In this document: one piece after another, positions 10,980 through 23,180 of the stretch
How positions within the stretch are numbered: the first letter of the stretch is position 1
Layout: every line of letters starts with the position of its first letter
Origin: Diphasiastrum complanatum
Lineage: Eukaryota > Streptophyta > Lycopodiopsida > Lycopodiales > Lycopodiaceae
DNA: 64,000 bases
Assembly (NCBI GenBank): GCA_029204225.1
Contig: CM055111.1
Location: 41,480,815 to 41,544,814 of the forward strand
Reading direction: 5' to 3'
Notes under the pieces: model-generated
Told to the model about the DNA's origin: nothing
Seen by the model: the letters and a program-made list of their open reading frames with translations, nothing else
The model's database searches: none
Program-made: the position numbers and the translations under genes

Positions 10980-13796
10980 CAGCATGCAGAACAAGATCTG
11001 CACTATACTTAATTCTTCAGGATCTAACTTTCTAGCCTAGAAGTTAAGACATCTTTGATACTCAAGGGCAAAGGACTCTTCCCCTGGGTGGATGGCATAG
11101 AAGAAACGCCTACGACAACAAGCAATGAGCTACGCTAATGGAGGGAGAAAAACGACAAGGCAATAGCCTTGCTATCATCTTCCATCGAAGATAGCCTTAC
11201 ACTTGACCTAGCTACACTCTCCAAAGCTAAGGAGATGTGGGATGCACTGCTCACAAGATTTCAGACGAAATCAAGAAGTCAGATTATGATGCTGGAAGAT
11301 CAGTTGACGAATCTGCAGTGGGATGGAAAAGACCTCACCTCTTTTGTGAAAAATATGAAGGATCTGTTTCTATCACTACACAACTCAGGAGTAGAGAATG
11401 CAGTATTAGTTGAGAAGCAGCTCACATATCTGTTGAGAGTCTTACCCAGATCTTTCCAGATGACACAAACCCTGCTTGCGAAAGATCCTACCATGAACTT
11501 CGAAAAGGCGATTGTCGATATTCGAGAGGAAGTCGAGGCCAGAGAGCATCTTGATCACAAAAATGGTTCTGACCAGGCACTCTACGACAACAGAGAAAAA
11601 TCAAAGAAACATTCCAAGCTAAGAGGGAGTCGAATCAGAGGCAGGATCATGACCAACAAGCAGAGGGGACCAGCAAAAGCAACTGGAAGACCAAAGGGAG
11701 GTCGAAACGACAAGATGCCGACAAGAAGACCTGCATATGAGCTATGGTGGGGTAGAAAGCCCAAACTGTCTCACGTCAGAATATTTGGCTGTGCAGCATA
11801 TGCACATATTCCTGATAAGCTTCGCAAGAAGCTTGATGAGAAAGCCGAGCAAGGATTTCTGGTAGGTTATGACAATAATTCGTCATACTACAGAATCTAC
11901 ATGTCAGACACGAACATTGTGAAAACAGTGAGGGATGTCAAATTCGACGAGAGCAGGACAATGGCCAACGAAAACCCTGTTAGCTATGAAGTTCTAGAAA
12001 GACAGTACTATGACCTTCCGCCAACGTCACAGGGAGTAGAGGACGAACACGAAAACGAAGATTTTCGAGTCGTCTCCCATTCGAACGACGAATCAGAAGA
12101 AAAAAAATTCGAGAGGCAACCTGCCGCCGCAGTTTCTGTAAACCAAGATGGTTCCGGACCGAGCAGAGCAGACAAGGGCAAAGGCATAGTTGTTCCGAGA
12201 GGATCTCCCAGAAGGTCGACAAAACCACAAAGAGCGCCAGCAAGATTTGTGCTAGGTAGCTCAGCTTTCACATCAGAAGAATTCTGCGGGTTCAGTGGCA
12301 AACCACAGACATTCGAGGAGGCGATTGAAGGTTCAGGAAAGGACAAATGGATCCAAGCCATGAACGAAGAGATGGAGTCCATGAGAAAGAACCATGTATA
12401 GACGTTGGAGCCATTACCTCATAAGCACAAGACTGTCAAATGCAAATGGATTTTCAAACTCAAATATGGACCAGACGGGGGTGTGACGAAATACAAGGCA
12501 AGACTGGTAGCGAAGGGTTTCTCTCAAAGATACGGTATTGACTATTCTGAAACCTTCTCTCCTGTCGTCAAACATTCGTCCCTACGTCTGTTGTTTGCAT
12601 ATGCAGCAGCTTATGACCTCGGGATCCACATTGTGAATGAGAAGACAGCCTTCTTGCATGGCGAATTAGACGAAGAGGTCTACATGGATCAACCCCTAGG
12701 ATTTGTCTCGAATTCACTTCCTGACTATGTATGCAGAATGCATAGAAGCATCTACGGTCTGAAGCAATCAGCCCGACAATGGTACAAGAAGAAGGATCAG
12801 GCCCTGAAATCATTGGGATTCAAGCCTCTATTGGCTGACTCCAATGTGTATGTCAGAGTTACATATGGGCAGATCATCATAGTGGCTATATATGTGGACG
12901 ATACTATGATACTTTGCAGGAGCGAGCAGCTAATTGCTGAAGTAAAAACAGACATCTTGAAGCATTTCGAGATAGTGGATCTGGGAGAAGCCAGGTGTTA
13001 CCTAGGCTTACAAATTGAAAGGGACTATGAGGGAGGCAAGTTATACCTTCACCAGTCCAGATACACCCAAAAGATCCTAGAGGACTTTGGGATGCTGAAC
13101 TGGAAAGGAGCAAACACTCCAATGTTCGCAGGAACGGTGCTAACAGATGACGACTGTCCAAAGACTGAGGAAAAAAAAGAACAGATGCAGCTCACTCCCT
13201 ATAGAAGGCTGATAGGTTCACTGATGTACCTTGCAGACAACACACGTCCCGATATTGCTTATGCAGTATTCAGGATGAGCCAATTCTACACGAATCCAGG
13301 CTCGACACATTGGAAGATTGCGAAACGAATTTTGCAATATCTTCAATTAACGAGGGATTATGGCTTGTGTTATTGTCGTGGTGCAAGTCTCATGATACTT
13401 TCCTACAACGATGCTAGCTGGGCATCTCTCAAGGACGACTGTAAAAGCGTCTCAGGAGGATGCACCATCGCATCGGGAGTAGCAATTCTCTGGGTCAACA
13501 AGAAACAGACTATTGTAGCCCAGTCGTCCTGCGAAGCAAAATACGTAGCAACAGCAAAGATGGCCAACGAAATAATTTGGCTAAGGCAGTTCCTGGACGA
13601 ATTGGGCGAAACAAGGAATGAGCCATTGGTCTTGCAGATGGACAACACCTCTGTGATACACTTGACAAAAGATCCTGTGTTCCACTCAAGAACGAAGCAC
13701 ATTGCGATCAAGTATCACTTGATCAGGGATCTGATTGAAAGGAAGATGATGCAGACCACTTTCATAGGAACGAAAGCTCCACTGATTACAAAATGA
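10980..13796 (+). pseudogene. Copia gag-pol with stops, frameshift and PR/IN deletion
   Basis: The gag starts near 10980 but is hit by an in-frame TAG at 11038 in a FLA-W-KLRHL context, a frameshift soon after, and a TAA at 11136. From 11169 one frame runs to 13796, broken only by TAG at 12399-12401. Order: gag body to about 11560; then a jump directly to the integrase C-terminus (AYELWWGRKPKLSH, about 11735), so the knuckle, protease and integrase core are deleted; linker (RRSTKPQ); RT with KTAFLHGELDE and YVDD (about 12890); RNase H with CEAKYVATA. The expected D before KTAF is N (NEKTAF), which hits an RT active-site position. Not functional. Confidence 0.85.
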
Positions 13797-16155
13797 ATAA
13801 GATAAGCAACAAAAGTTGTAATTACTTGAAACTAGAGTAAAATTTTTGGGATGACAGAACTGTTGCAAATTTGTAGATACCTTCTCTTCCTTAACCCAAG
13901 CAAAATTGTCTCATGGCAACATGCATTCTTGTCAAAACCACCTCCCTTAACTAGGAAAACAACGTGAAATTGGTGGCTCTTGATTTACCTGTTATTTTTC
14001 AACAAATTAAATTTTTGGTAGATGACCTTATTAGATTTTTTGTGAGTTGTCTTATGTGAAAAATAAACATCATATTGTAATTAAAATCCATGTGTTGTCA
14101 AACTTCATGGATAGTGAATATTAACAATACAAAGTTTGCAAAAGTTTCACTTATTCATTCAACGACTATTGTGCCCAATGAAAATTTCCAAAATGCTCAG
14201 TATGAGCTCCCTCAACCTCCCCTTAATGGCAAATTATTATCTATACATATTCGCCTATCACTAACATCGACATCATAATGTTGATTGCTACTAGCTCCAA
14301 GGCAAGAGTGGAGCAATGGCCTTGCCTTCTCCTTGTATGGCCTTCTTCATGTCCCACACCCTTTATTTGGGCGACTTTCCTTATCTAATTTACTCCTTGG
14401 GTAATTAATAACTTTCTAATTAATAAGTCTACGACTTTCTTATTCAAGGACAATGAAATCAAATATTTGTTCAGGTTTGAGTTGTAGAGTAAAATTTCCA
14501 ATTTCATAGAGAAGTAGTGTGCATGATGGATAATAACACACTCAATCTACACATTGATATGATATTTCATAGTTCTTGCTTTGGTAGAACATTTTTAATT
14601 CATCACATGTAATCAGAAGATTATGAGGTAAGAGCTTATAACATACCTACAAACAAACATGTGCATGGAATAATAGCCAATTAGGTTAAAAAACGCTTAA
14701 CTTCCTCCTAATCAAATTAGATAGCCAACTAGGTGACTTCTAAATAGCTTGTACAATAATAACTTCACCTTATGGCACATAAGCTTTTTCTGGTGTCAAG
14801 CAAAGTCCCACATGTGCGCATAAAAGACACTAAAAAGCATAACCATGTATAGAATACTTTCTAAAGACTTGGCGACACCAATAGGTATGAGGGCCAGTAA
14901 TGCCCATGCAGACACATGCATGACAATTAGGAGCCATGCAATCCCTCGGCATAGACTCGGACTCCTCATGCATCCCATGCATGAAGCATGAACAATGAGC
15001 GTCAATTGCATCTCCCACCTACCGCATGCAATCCACACTGGACTAGGAGGGCCATTTTATAAGAGAATGCATTGGTTGGGTGAATAAGACTAGCTTTGCC
15101 TTTTCTATGGTTATGTTGTTGCTAACACCGAGCTTCAACAATCCTATGATAGGATTCAAAAAGCAAGTAAAAGCAAATATTTTGAGAAATAACAAACAAT
15201 CCTTGGGAAACAGTCCACAATTTGCATGCGATAAATTAAAATTAATTGATCGTGGCTAGCAAAGGCCTATTAGATCCAATAATCTAATCCCCTCCAAGAA
15301 TAACCTTCGTAGGTTAGCTAGAATTCAATTTAGAGTTCTCCACACCTGCATGCAAACATAAAGACAACGGATTGCCAAAATCAACTCCTCTCCTCTTGAT
15401 GATTCTCCATGCTCCTTATTTGTCAAAACCTAACCTTGCTCTAATCACGGTAGCAACATTATTTTATAGCGTGAGATAGATATTTAGTAGATACAATCAT
15501 TTCCAATGTACTCGTCTAAGATTAAAGCATCAGAGAAAGAGAAACCCAAATTGGTAAAACCTGATAGCTACTTAGAGCGTCACACTATAATGCTGTTAAC
15601 AACATGTGATGAATAGTAAATTGAGATTATGAGAATGATGTTTTGTGTACAAAAGAGCAAATAGTTATTGGGAAAAAGGGCTGTAAGTGGTGATACGACT
15701 GTTTTGAGGGACAAAGAACCTCTGAACCTCATATTGCTTGAGCATTGCAATCTAGAAATCCTCAAGTGAGCTAAGGCGAATATTTTGAAGAAAAATTTGC
15801 AAGAGATAAGTGGTACCACACCTATGACTCTTGTGTTTATGTTCTCAACAAGCAGCATTCATCTACTACGGCAGCATTTCAAATGTCTTCAACAATTCTC
15901 GGGAAGAACAACCTGGCTGCCCATAAGCCTACAATAAGCTTCAACTCTTCACATAAGAAAAAGTTTTAGAATTTTAAAAACCATGAAACAGTTTCTGCTT
16001 ATTTCTTTCCAGAACCTGAAGTAGATGAACAGATCGTAGCCATCTCATTGGTACTCTGATGCTCTGGCTTGACTTGCTGCTGAAGATTGTATTGTTCGTT
16101 GACCAAATACTTGGGCCAAAAACACAATTAATGCTCCTTTTTAAGGTGTAAACAT
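13797..16155. other. Unassigned intergenic DNA
   Basis: 2.4 kb with short frames only. I see no domain and no LTR end after the Copia frame. A CATGCATG-rich patch occurs at 14900-15030. The last part would include the 3' untranslated region of the NYN gene. Confidence 0.5.
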
Positions 16156-17403
16156 CTACTGAGGGTTTCCATCGGAATCTGAATCTGAATTTGACAGATC
16201 ATCGTGAAGCCAGATGTTAGATGATATTTCCTCTTCCTGAATGGGTGTTGAATACTCTGTATCACTGAAATCTGAATCAAGATGGTCGTCTGAGGATAAG
16301 GCGGCAGCATCCAAGTCATCAAAATCATCTTCTTCATTACATCTCCAACTATTAGCCCTAAAATATTGAGCATCATCTCCTAGAGACATTGAGTTTCGCT
16401 GCGAAGTCGCAATGCTATGTGGCAACGTTTCCCCGGGTGATTCATTCAGAGACCACATCTTGGCTGCTTCAGATGACTCGACTAGAGCTAGACCTGATGC
16501 AACATCCTCCCAAGAGAAGCTAATCGTGGCATGCTTTCTCAGTTTCTTGTTTTCTCCAACCAAAACAGTCTGAAGCTGCCATTCTTTGGCCAGATCCAAA
16601 ACCTCAACAAAATCAGAATCATCTGATACTAGGCAAATACACCCAATACCTCCATGGATTGATTGCATGATGTGATTCTTCAATGCAACATCTGCCGACT
16701 GCGGCTTGTCTGACACCGTTTTCACAAAAACCCCAGCCCTCCTGAGCTCCCAGGCCAGGCCATACCCTTTCTTCGGAACCAGAATACTTCTTGCAGCTTC
16801 TCTGTAGCGTTTTTCCCTTTCCTCAAGCCCTTCCCAAAAGAGCCTTCTGCGCTTTCCCTTCAAAGAATTGAGCCTATTCAAGCGCTTGTTGCGTTCTCGT
16901 TCATGCAGCTGCTTGAAATGCTTCTGCAAAGCCACATTATTCCTGCACTTGCGACCACAGTAGCCACAGAGGTAGGGTTCATCCACCTTCACAAGCCCCT
17001 TCACCTCCAGCTCGTCCCTGAGCTTCCTCTGCCGCCTCTGCTCTTGAACCCACCCTGGCAGATAGCTGAAGGCATGCCTATTCGCATAGGCTACAACATC
17101 AACCACTCTTCCGAATCTAGAGGCCATCTGCTTCAAGCGCTGAGCTGCGGGATATGGGGGAACCGCAATAGGAGGCTTGTTGTCTAGATCCCAGAACACG
17201 CTCACTGTCCGGGGGGGTGGATCGGAACAAGAGGACGAGAAGGGGGAGGGATGTGGTGAATTGGTGGGAATGAGAGAGGCATGTCTGCAGACATTGAGCA
17301 GGGAAGAAGAGGCAGAGAGAAAGGAGGAGGCAAAGAGACGAGCAGAAGGCGCAAAAGCATAATGGCTCAAACTCCTGCCGATCGCCATAGCTACAACCTT
17401 CAA
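16156..17403 (-). CDS. NYN-domain protein with C2H2 finger
   Basis: A 415-aa single-exon gene. Residues 1-45 are rich in Ser, Ala and Arg with few acids, suggesting a mitochondrial or plastid transit peptide. An NYN (PIN-like nuclease) fold is split across the protein: VFWDLDNKPP (69-78; D72 and D74), AYANRH (105-110), the SADVALKNH block (D238), and CLVSDDSDF (257-265; D261, D262, D264). A C2H2 finger (C146-X2-C149-X12-H162-X4-H167) and a basic helix (168-190) are inserted between the first and second halves. The tail (356-415) is acidic and Ser/Asp-rich. Plants have a family annotated as putative endonuclease with a C2H2 finger, and the acidic pattern suggests an RNase, by inference. The ATG at 17403 is used; a second Met at residue 6 is possible. 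The frame is intact. Confidence 0.85.
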   Translation of the reverse strand: MKVVAMAIGRSLSHYAFAPSARLFASSFLSASSSLLNVCRHASLIPTNSPHPSPFSSSCSDPPPRTVSVFWDLDNKPPIAVPPYPAAQRLKQMASRFGRVVDVVAYANRHAFSYLPGWVQEQRRQRKLRDELEVKGLVKVDEPYLCGYCGRKCRNNVALQKHFKQLHERERNKRLNRLNSLKGKRRRLFWEGLEEREKRYREAARSILVPKKGYGLAWELRRAGVFVKTVSDKPQSADVALKNHIMQSIHGGIGCICLVSDDSDFVEVLDLAKEWQLQTVLVGENKKLRKHATISFSWEDVASGLALVESSEAAKMWSLNESPGETLPHSIATSQRNSMSLGDDAQYFRANSWRCNEEDDFDDLDAAALSSDDHLDSDFSDTEYSTPIQEEEISSNIWLHDDLSNSDSDSDGNPQ

Positions 17404-17460
17404 GGAGCTCTGATTCCATCAGACTATGTCTTTGAATGCACAGAAATCTCTCCTCCTTTG

Positions 17461-17518
17461 AGGGTTTATGACCTTGTGCCTTATTTTAGGGTTTATGATG
17501 GCTTCTTTTAGGGTTTAT
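17461..17518 (-). promoter_or_regulatory. Three telo-box motifs upstream of NYN gene
   Basis: AGGGTTTA occurs at 17461-17468, 17488-17495 and 17510-17517, the last two as TTTTAGGGTTTA. Read on the gene's strand these are TAAACCCT(AAAA), the plant telo-box often found in promoters of translation and organelle-biogenesis genes. They lie 58-115 bp upstream of the start codon, so they may be in the promoter or the 5' leader. Confidence 0.6.
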
Positions 17519-17519
17519 G

Positions 17520-18220
17520 AAGGTATCAATCAAATACAAAAATTACAAGGAGACTGGAGCACTTGGCATTGGGGAAGAGGGGTCCTTTTTCTTGGGCCCA
17601 CGCACAAGTGAGTTTTTTTTGTGATTGTATTTGTTGAAAATTTGCAGAATGTTCATCTCGTAGTTATGTCAGAAGGTGCAGGGGCAACATGGCAATCGGC
17701 CATTGGCTATCCACATGGACATTCTATTATGAAGGTTTATGCTTATGTGTCAATCACTCATTGACTCTTTGCATCAGAGTTTTGGTGAAAGGTAAAACGG
17801 TGGCTAAAAATAAATAAATTAAGCACTATAGCATTACACATGCGTTAGGTGAGATTTTGACAAATCATAACTCAACCATTTCTCAAATAAATGCTTCTTG
17901 GTTTCCAAGGGGAGGCTCTAACCTAAAACCAACGAAACTTTGGATGTCAAGCTAACCAACTAAGCCAACCCCGTTGGTTCATTTCTCAAATAAATGAAGT
18001 GCTATAAAGCTTCAATAGTTTCTATGCTAAGACGACAAACATGAAATAGTTTGTGATAATAGTGATCAACTTGGGTGTAGCAAGCATTCCAAGTTTTACA
18101 TTTTTTAGTGAGGAAAAAAATGGAAATTCACAAGAAAAATGGATAGTGGTTTCAAACCATAGAGAGCTAGCCTAAGTGGCTTTTTACATTGTTTCTGATG
18201 GAATTTCGAAAGTATTTGGA
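17520..18220. other. Unassigned intergenic DNA
   Basis: No readable gene, LTR end or obvious repeat beyond the promoter region of the NYN gene. Confidence 0.5.
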
Positions 18221-18470
18221 GACAGTGTCGCTTTTTCCTGAAGGGCGAAAAAGCGAAAAACCCGACAGTAGGCCTAAAAACATTTCTCATTTTCAAGGTA
18301 GTGTCGCATTTTTAAGGGTAGTGTCCCTTTTTCTTGAAAAGCGAAAAATGCGATTGTGTCGCTTTTTCAAGAAAAGCAAAAAATGCGACAGTAGGCCAGA
18401 AAACATTTCTAAGGCATTTAAAAACAGCGTCGCCTTTTTCACAAAAATGTGAAAAATGTGACAGTGTCGA
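18221..18470. repeat. Degenerate hairpin-rich tandem repeat
   Basis: Five related starts GTGTCGC(T)TTTTC occur at 18225, 18301, 18321, 18356 and 18427, each followed by a partly complementary GAAAA..GCGA(C) arm. A second motif, GACAGTAGGCC, recurs at 18264 and 18388. The block therefore has an overall period near 125-130 bp with internal stem-loops. No protein is supported on either strand; open frames here result from the simple base pattern. Confidence 0.7.
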
Positions 18471-20344
18471 GAAAAGTTGCCAAAGTTATTTTCTAAGTGT
18501 TTTAAACCTAGAGATGCATTTTCCTCATGACCCAAAAATACGAACTGTGCGACGAAACAGTTCAAAAATGCAAACTGTGCAAAACATAGTCCAAATGCAC
18601 ATTTGCTAAAAATAGCAAAGGAAAAACTAAGGAAAAATGATAAGGCTGTGAAGGATAGAAACTCTTAGTTTCTTCAGTTTTTAGAGAATAGGTACTCATA
18701 GGAAAGCTTGCATACTATACTTTTGTACAAAGATTCGGACAACAAACAATTCTTCAAGAAAACCCAATTGTTGTGAGTGCTTTGATGAAAGCCTCTATTG
18801 GAATTGTCGAGTTCGGAAATAGAAAGCTTGAAAAAAAACCTTAACAATTGGGCACCCTCAAATATAGAGGCTATTAAAAAAATCAAAGAGTGATTTGGTT
18901 GAAAAACGTGCAAAGTTTAGTTTGCAAAATCTAGGTCTTGTGAAAATTCTTTTTAATTTTGATCATTTTTATGGAAGGAAACACACTTCTTTCAACAAAA
19001 AAACAACTTATCTCAAATTAATATACATAAATAAGTTTTTAAATATATGGATGTTTCATCAGACAACATGGAAAAATGCTATTGGATGTTGAGGCCTGCC
19101 CTTCCAATTCATCACTGCCTGACGAGGCCCAACTAGATAAAATGAGTAAATCGATGAAGCTTTAAAATCATATTTTGTTGGGTTAACCCATAGTGCCAAA
19201 AAGTTCAGTGTTTCAAAATTTTGCTTACACACATTTTCAACAAGATAGCTTTCTACACATAACGCATGGTGCCATCAAAGAAACCATGCTCCTCAATCGA
19301 TTCCGTGCTTTTCTTCAATGAGAAAGATGACAATGAATCATGGGTGCCAAGAAAGTATTCAAAAATCTCTTGGTTTTGATGCATCCATCATCAAAAGGAA
19401 CTTTTCTAAAAGCAATAAGACAAAACTATCATTCTCATTTCATTGGAAGGCCAGAATTATGAATTTTAAAACATCATCAGGAGGAAAATCTATATCTGAA
19501 ATATCAATCTAACATGTGTATATGCATTTAGAGATAAATGTGCAAGGATTGAAATGTCAGGATCACAAAAAAAACAACTGTGAGTATTGATATATTACTT
19601 GCACTTCTATTTCCTTAATTCTAAATCATTTCTTTGTAAAATGGTAATCTAATCATTTTTCTCTTGCAAATTTATATCCATCAAATATAAATGAATGAGA
19701 GCCAACTGGATGTCTTGCAAGAGTGTTAGATGTAATAAATACTGATAATAAAAAATTGCAATATAAAGGTAGAATTGCAAAAGATCTTGCTGATTGTGAA
19801 ATCTTTTTTTATGAATCTATGTACATTCTCAATTTAAAAGCTGATTTTGGACAAATCCATCCCATTCCACTGCCTAGCTTCAAAAGTGATGAATGGATTA
19901 CTCTTGATGTTGCAATGATCATTTTGTTGTAAGCTGTATAATGACGTAAAAAAAATCGTTAAAGATAAGTACATGTTCAAAAACACTCCGATTAAGTTGG
20001 TTTGTTGTTTTGAATATATTTATGAAATTTTTCTCAAGTGTCAATGGACATTAAACTACAACTATGTTTGTCTATAAAGACAATATATAATTTGAGCTTA
20101 TGGATGAAGGTTGGGATATAAAATCAAATGGAGATATACAATGTAGAATCAAAATGTCTTCTATATGCTTTTGATATGAAATAGAAAAACAAATGCTTAG
20201 TCTTTGTTTCCAATACCAAAGATGGAAAATGATTAAAATTAAATGGGTGCCACTTGATCAAGACTTTAAAGAAAATGGACACTCTAAGTAAAAGAATATT
20301 GACATAATTTACAATGGTGGACTTCTAACTTGTATTGAGGCGCG
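18471..20344. other. Unassigned AT-rich DNA
   Basis: Short frames only (for example 19723-19932, 69 codons). I recognise no family. The stretch ends at the LTR that starts at 20345. Confidence 0.45.
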
Positions 20345-21265
20345 TGTTGTAAAGCTGACTCGGGTGCACCCACCAGCGTGCCCTGTAAGACTCTAAGGGG
20401 TGACGCTCCCTAAGGTCCCAGAGCAAGTTAGAATGTCAAGGACTGAGCCTCCGACTTGTGGTGAGCCAGTCAAGTAGTCACAAGTCATGAGCTAGCTCTG
20501 GAGCTCGAGTCATGGCCTAGTCATGAAGCAAGTTGATTTTGCCGCCGAGACGGCTCCCGGGACTCATGTTCGGGAGCCAGACTGATTATGCCAGGCTTGC
20601 CAGGCTTAATCAGCAAAATAAAAACTAAGTCCTAAAAAGCGTGCTTTAACAGAAAGCACTATATTCCAAGACAGAGAGGGTGCGCCGAATCACACCAAAA
20701 CTATAGGGGGAGTCTGACAGACAGAAATTTGGGCAACTCAACCAGCGCCAAGAATCCAGTCACCAGGTCTCAGCTCCCTCTACCAGCACGAGCCAATCAC
20801 AATGCCCAGCACGTGTTGGTGGCCTCGAGACCAGTCAGTCTATGTATGAATGTAACCTCTTCCAGATTTAATAAAGCTGACCTTGGGGATGATTACCATT
20901 TCAGTTTCGCCTCCGGGACTGGTCCAAGTGGAAGGACCCTTACTACAACCTTTTTGCGTTGTCGGCGTCCAAGGGTCCACGTCATCGACGTGTTGCTCAC
21001 CGCTATGCCAATTGGTCAGTTTGGCGACCACTATGCCTTGGGTTTCATGTGTGGCTTGTCTTTGCCTTTGGTTACCTTTTGGGGACAGATTCTGAGTTGG
21101 CTTTCGGGTTGGTTGGGATTCCAGTTTTCTTAAGTCTGAATGGTTCAGCTTGTTACGTTTTCTAAGTTGGCTTTTACGTAAGTGCATGATGGATGAATGT
21201 TAGACTTCAACACGTGTTGGGAAAACCGCTCAAGTCTCAGCGCCCTTTGAGGCGCCGGCGCAACA
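20345..21265 (+). repeat. LTR (921 bp) of a non-coding LTR element
   Basis: Begins TGTTGTAAAGC and ends GGCGCAACA, giving TGTTG/CAACA termini, and is followed two bases later by a perfect primer-binding site. An AATAAA (about 20871) lies within it. Its base composition is clearly richer in G+C than its surroundings, which suggests a relatively recent arrival. No second copy is present downstream. Confidence 0.8.
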
Positions 21266-21267
21266 TG

Positions 21268-21280
21268 TGGTATCAGAGCC
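21268..21280 (+). other. Primer-binding site
   Basis: TGGTATCAGAGCC, a perfect match to the usual initiator-Met-tRNA site, two bases after the LTR end. Confidence 0.85.
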
Positions 21281-21966
21281 GACTAGTCGGTCAGCTATGC
21301 AAGTCTCACAGGGATGGCCACTTTTTGGGATTTGTCAGGACAACCGTTGTGCAAGGTGCTGCCCACAGTGTAAACACGGGTGCGTCCACGGTCGGGGTGG
21401 TCGGTAGAACGGGGGACTTGATGAGGCAAGGTGTTGCCCTTGAGGTGTAAGCACGGTCAATTCCCGTGGTTCGGGCCTGGCGCCATCTGCACGTAGGACA
21501 AATGAGGCAATGTACTGCCATTAGATTGGTGAAAGCACGGTTTGTGCCTTGTGGGGTGCGGAATGACATATTTGAACTGTACGGGTTAACCATTGATATA
21601 GAGATGCTGCTCAAATTTGGGTGTAAAGCACGGGTGGTTAGCTGCCGGTGCAAGATAGCTGCCGATCGTTTAGCTATAAGGGCTATCAACCAGCGTTGGT
21701 GGGGCGTGACTGAGGCAATGTGCTGCTTAATGGTGAAAGCACGGATGGTTGGATGGATGTTTCCCCGTGGGCTAATTCTGTGATAGATTTGTGTAGGTGC
21801 GGCAAAGGTCCTACGTCCGGTCTCAAGGGGAATGTGGGTTGAGAGGGATCCTCTATGTTTGCTTTGGTTGGTATGTTTTGTTTGTTGTGTGCTTGCTTGG
21901 ACACAAATGACCAAGTTCCTACTTGGCTCTCAGGTGATGTGAGCGTGCTAGTTTGAGGAGGGGATA
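21281..21966 (+). repeat. Leader with five diverged tandem units
   Basis: The leader after the primer site repeats a unit of roughly 80-105 bp. Each unit has a TGAGGCAA-GT-CTGC start (clear at 21421, 21502 and 21711) and a TGAAAGCACGG-like end (about 21370, 21452, 21532, 21624, 21735). A purine run (TTTGAGGAGGGGA) at about 21953-21965 looks like a polypurine tract, but no LTR start follows. No gag or pol is readable, so this is an LTR element reduced to signals. Confidence 0.65.
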
Positions 21967-22563
<597 letters not shown>

Positions 22564-22574
22564 AATACTTTCTT

Positions 22575-22778
22575 TTAATGGTGTTAGAAATTTCATATTT
22601 CCATCAAGTGATCAATAATGTAGGATAGATGGTGTTGGAACAATCACTTTATGTCTATGATCTTCTAAAAGAATGGATCTAGTCAATCACTAGAAACTTG
22701 CTAAGTGTTGGTCAACTTACGAATAATGGTTTAAATGTCCACTTCAAGCATAATGTTTGTTCCATTTTGAAGGAGGAG
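22575..22778 (+). pseudogene. Copia protease scrap joined to polypurine tract
   Basis: Closely related to 5105-5310 of the nested Copia element: the segments encoding the VGQL and FKHGVCS regions are recognisable, with indels. It ends in GAAGGAGGAG (22769-22778), a polypurine tract abutting the first LTR at 22779. The rest of pol has therefore been deleted between protease and the 3' end. Confidence 0.75.
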
Positions 22779-23179
22779 TGTTGAAAATGAAAAAGCCATC
22801 TATCTTGACTTTTGGGGTTAATGAAGTTTTCCATCATGCATGTAGTTGTTAAACATAAAAAGGCGAAATTTTGCCTAGTAGAAACTCAAGCCACTACACA
22901 TGCATAATGTCTAAGTTTGCCAAATGTGACATGCAAAGCAAACTAACCCGAGTAAAAGGTTTTTTTCCATACATTGAATTTATTTGTACTTTCCCCACAC
23001 GTGTGAAAGCAATCATAGTTTGGTTATTAGCATTCTAGATTGTGATGTAACCATAGAATCTAGATAAAGATTGTGATTTTCACTCTTCAATTGACCTATG
23101 TGCTAACATGAAGCTTAGTAAAGATCATTCATACATTATGGTACATCCCACACGTGTGAACTTGTTGGATTTTTTGTCA
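22779..23179 (+). repeat. Tandem LTR array, unit 1 (401 bp, internally deleted)
   Basis: Starts TGTTGAAAATG directly after a polypurine tract and ends TTTTGTCA, followed by a single T. Compared with unit 3 it lacks about 290 bp between GCAAAGCAA and CTAACCCGAG. By position it is the 3' LTR of the preceding protease scrap. Confidence 0.85.
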
Positions 23180-23180
23180 T

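Larger units (their letters stand above)
9822..13796 (+). mobile_element. Ty1/Copia element with 5' LTR and broken gag-pol
   Basis: Plus-strand Copia element: an LTR of about 1 kb, a primer-binding site, gag, the integrase C-terminus, RT and RNase H, ending in a changed C-terminal FIGTK block at 13796. No matching 3' LTR follows, so the 3' end is lost. An LTR of the same family lies at about 61.7-62.7 kb, but a 48-kb separation with unrelated genes between makes it a separate insertion. Confidence 0.8.

Noticed and set aside
16903-17511. Plus-strand frames opposite the NYN gene
   Set aside because: They are shadows of the minus-strand gene.
20729-21914. Several 70-200 codon frames on both strands
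   Set aside because: They overlap the LTR and its leader repeats; open because of GC-rich composition, with no recognisable domain.
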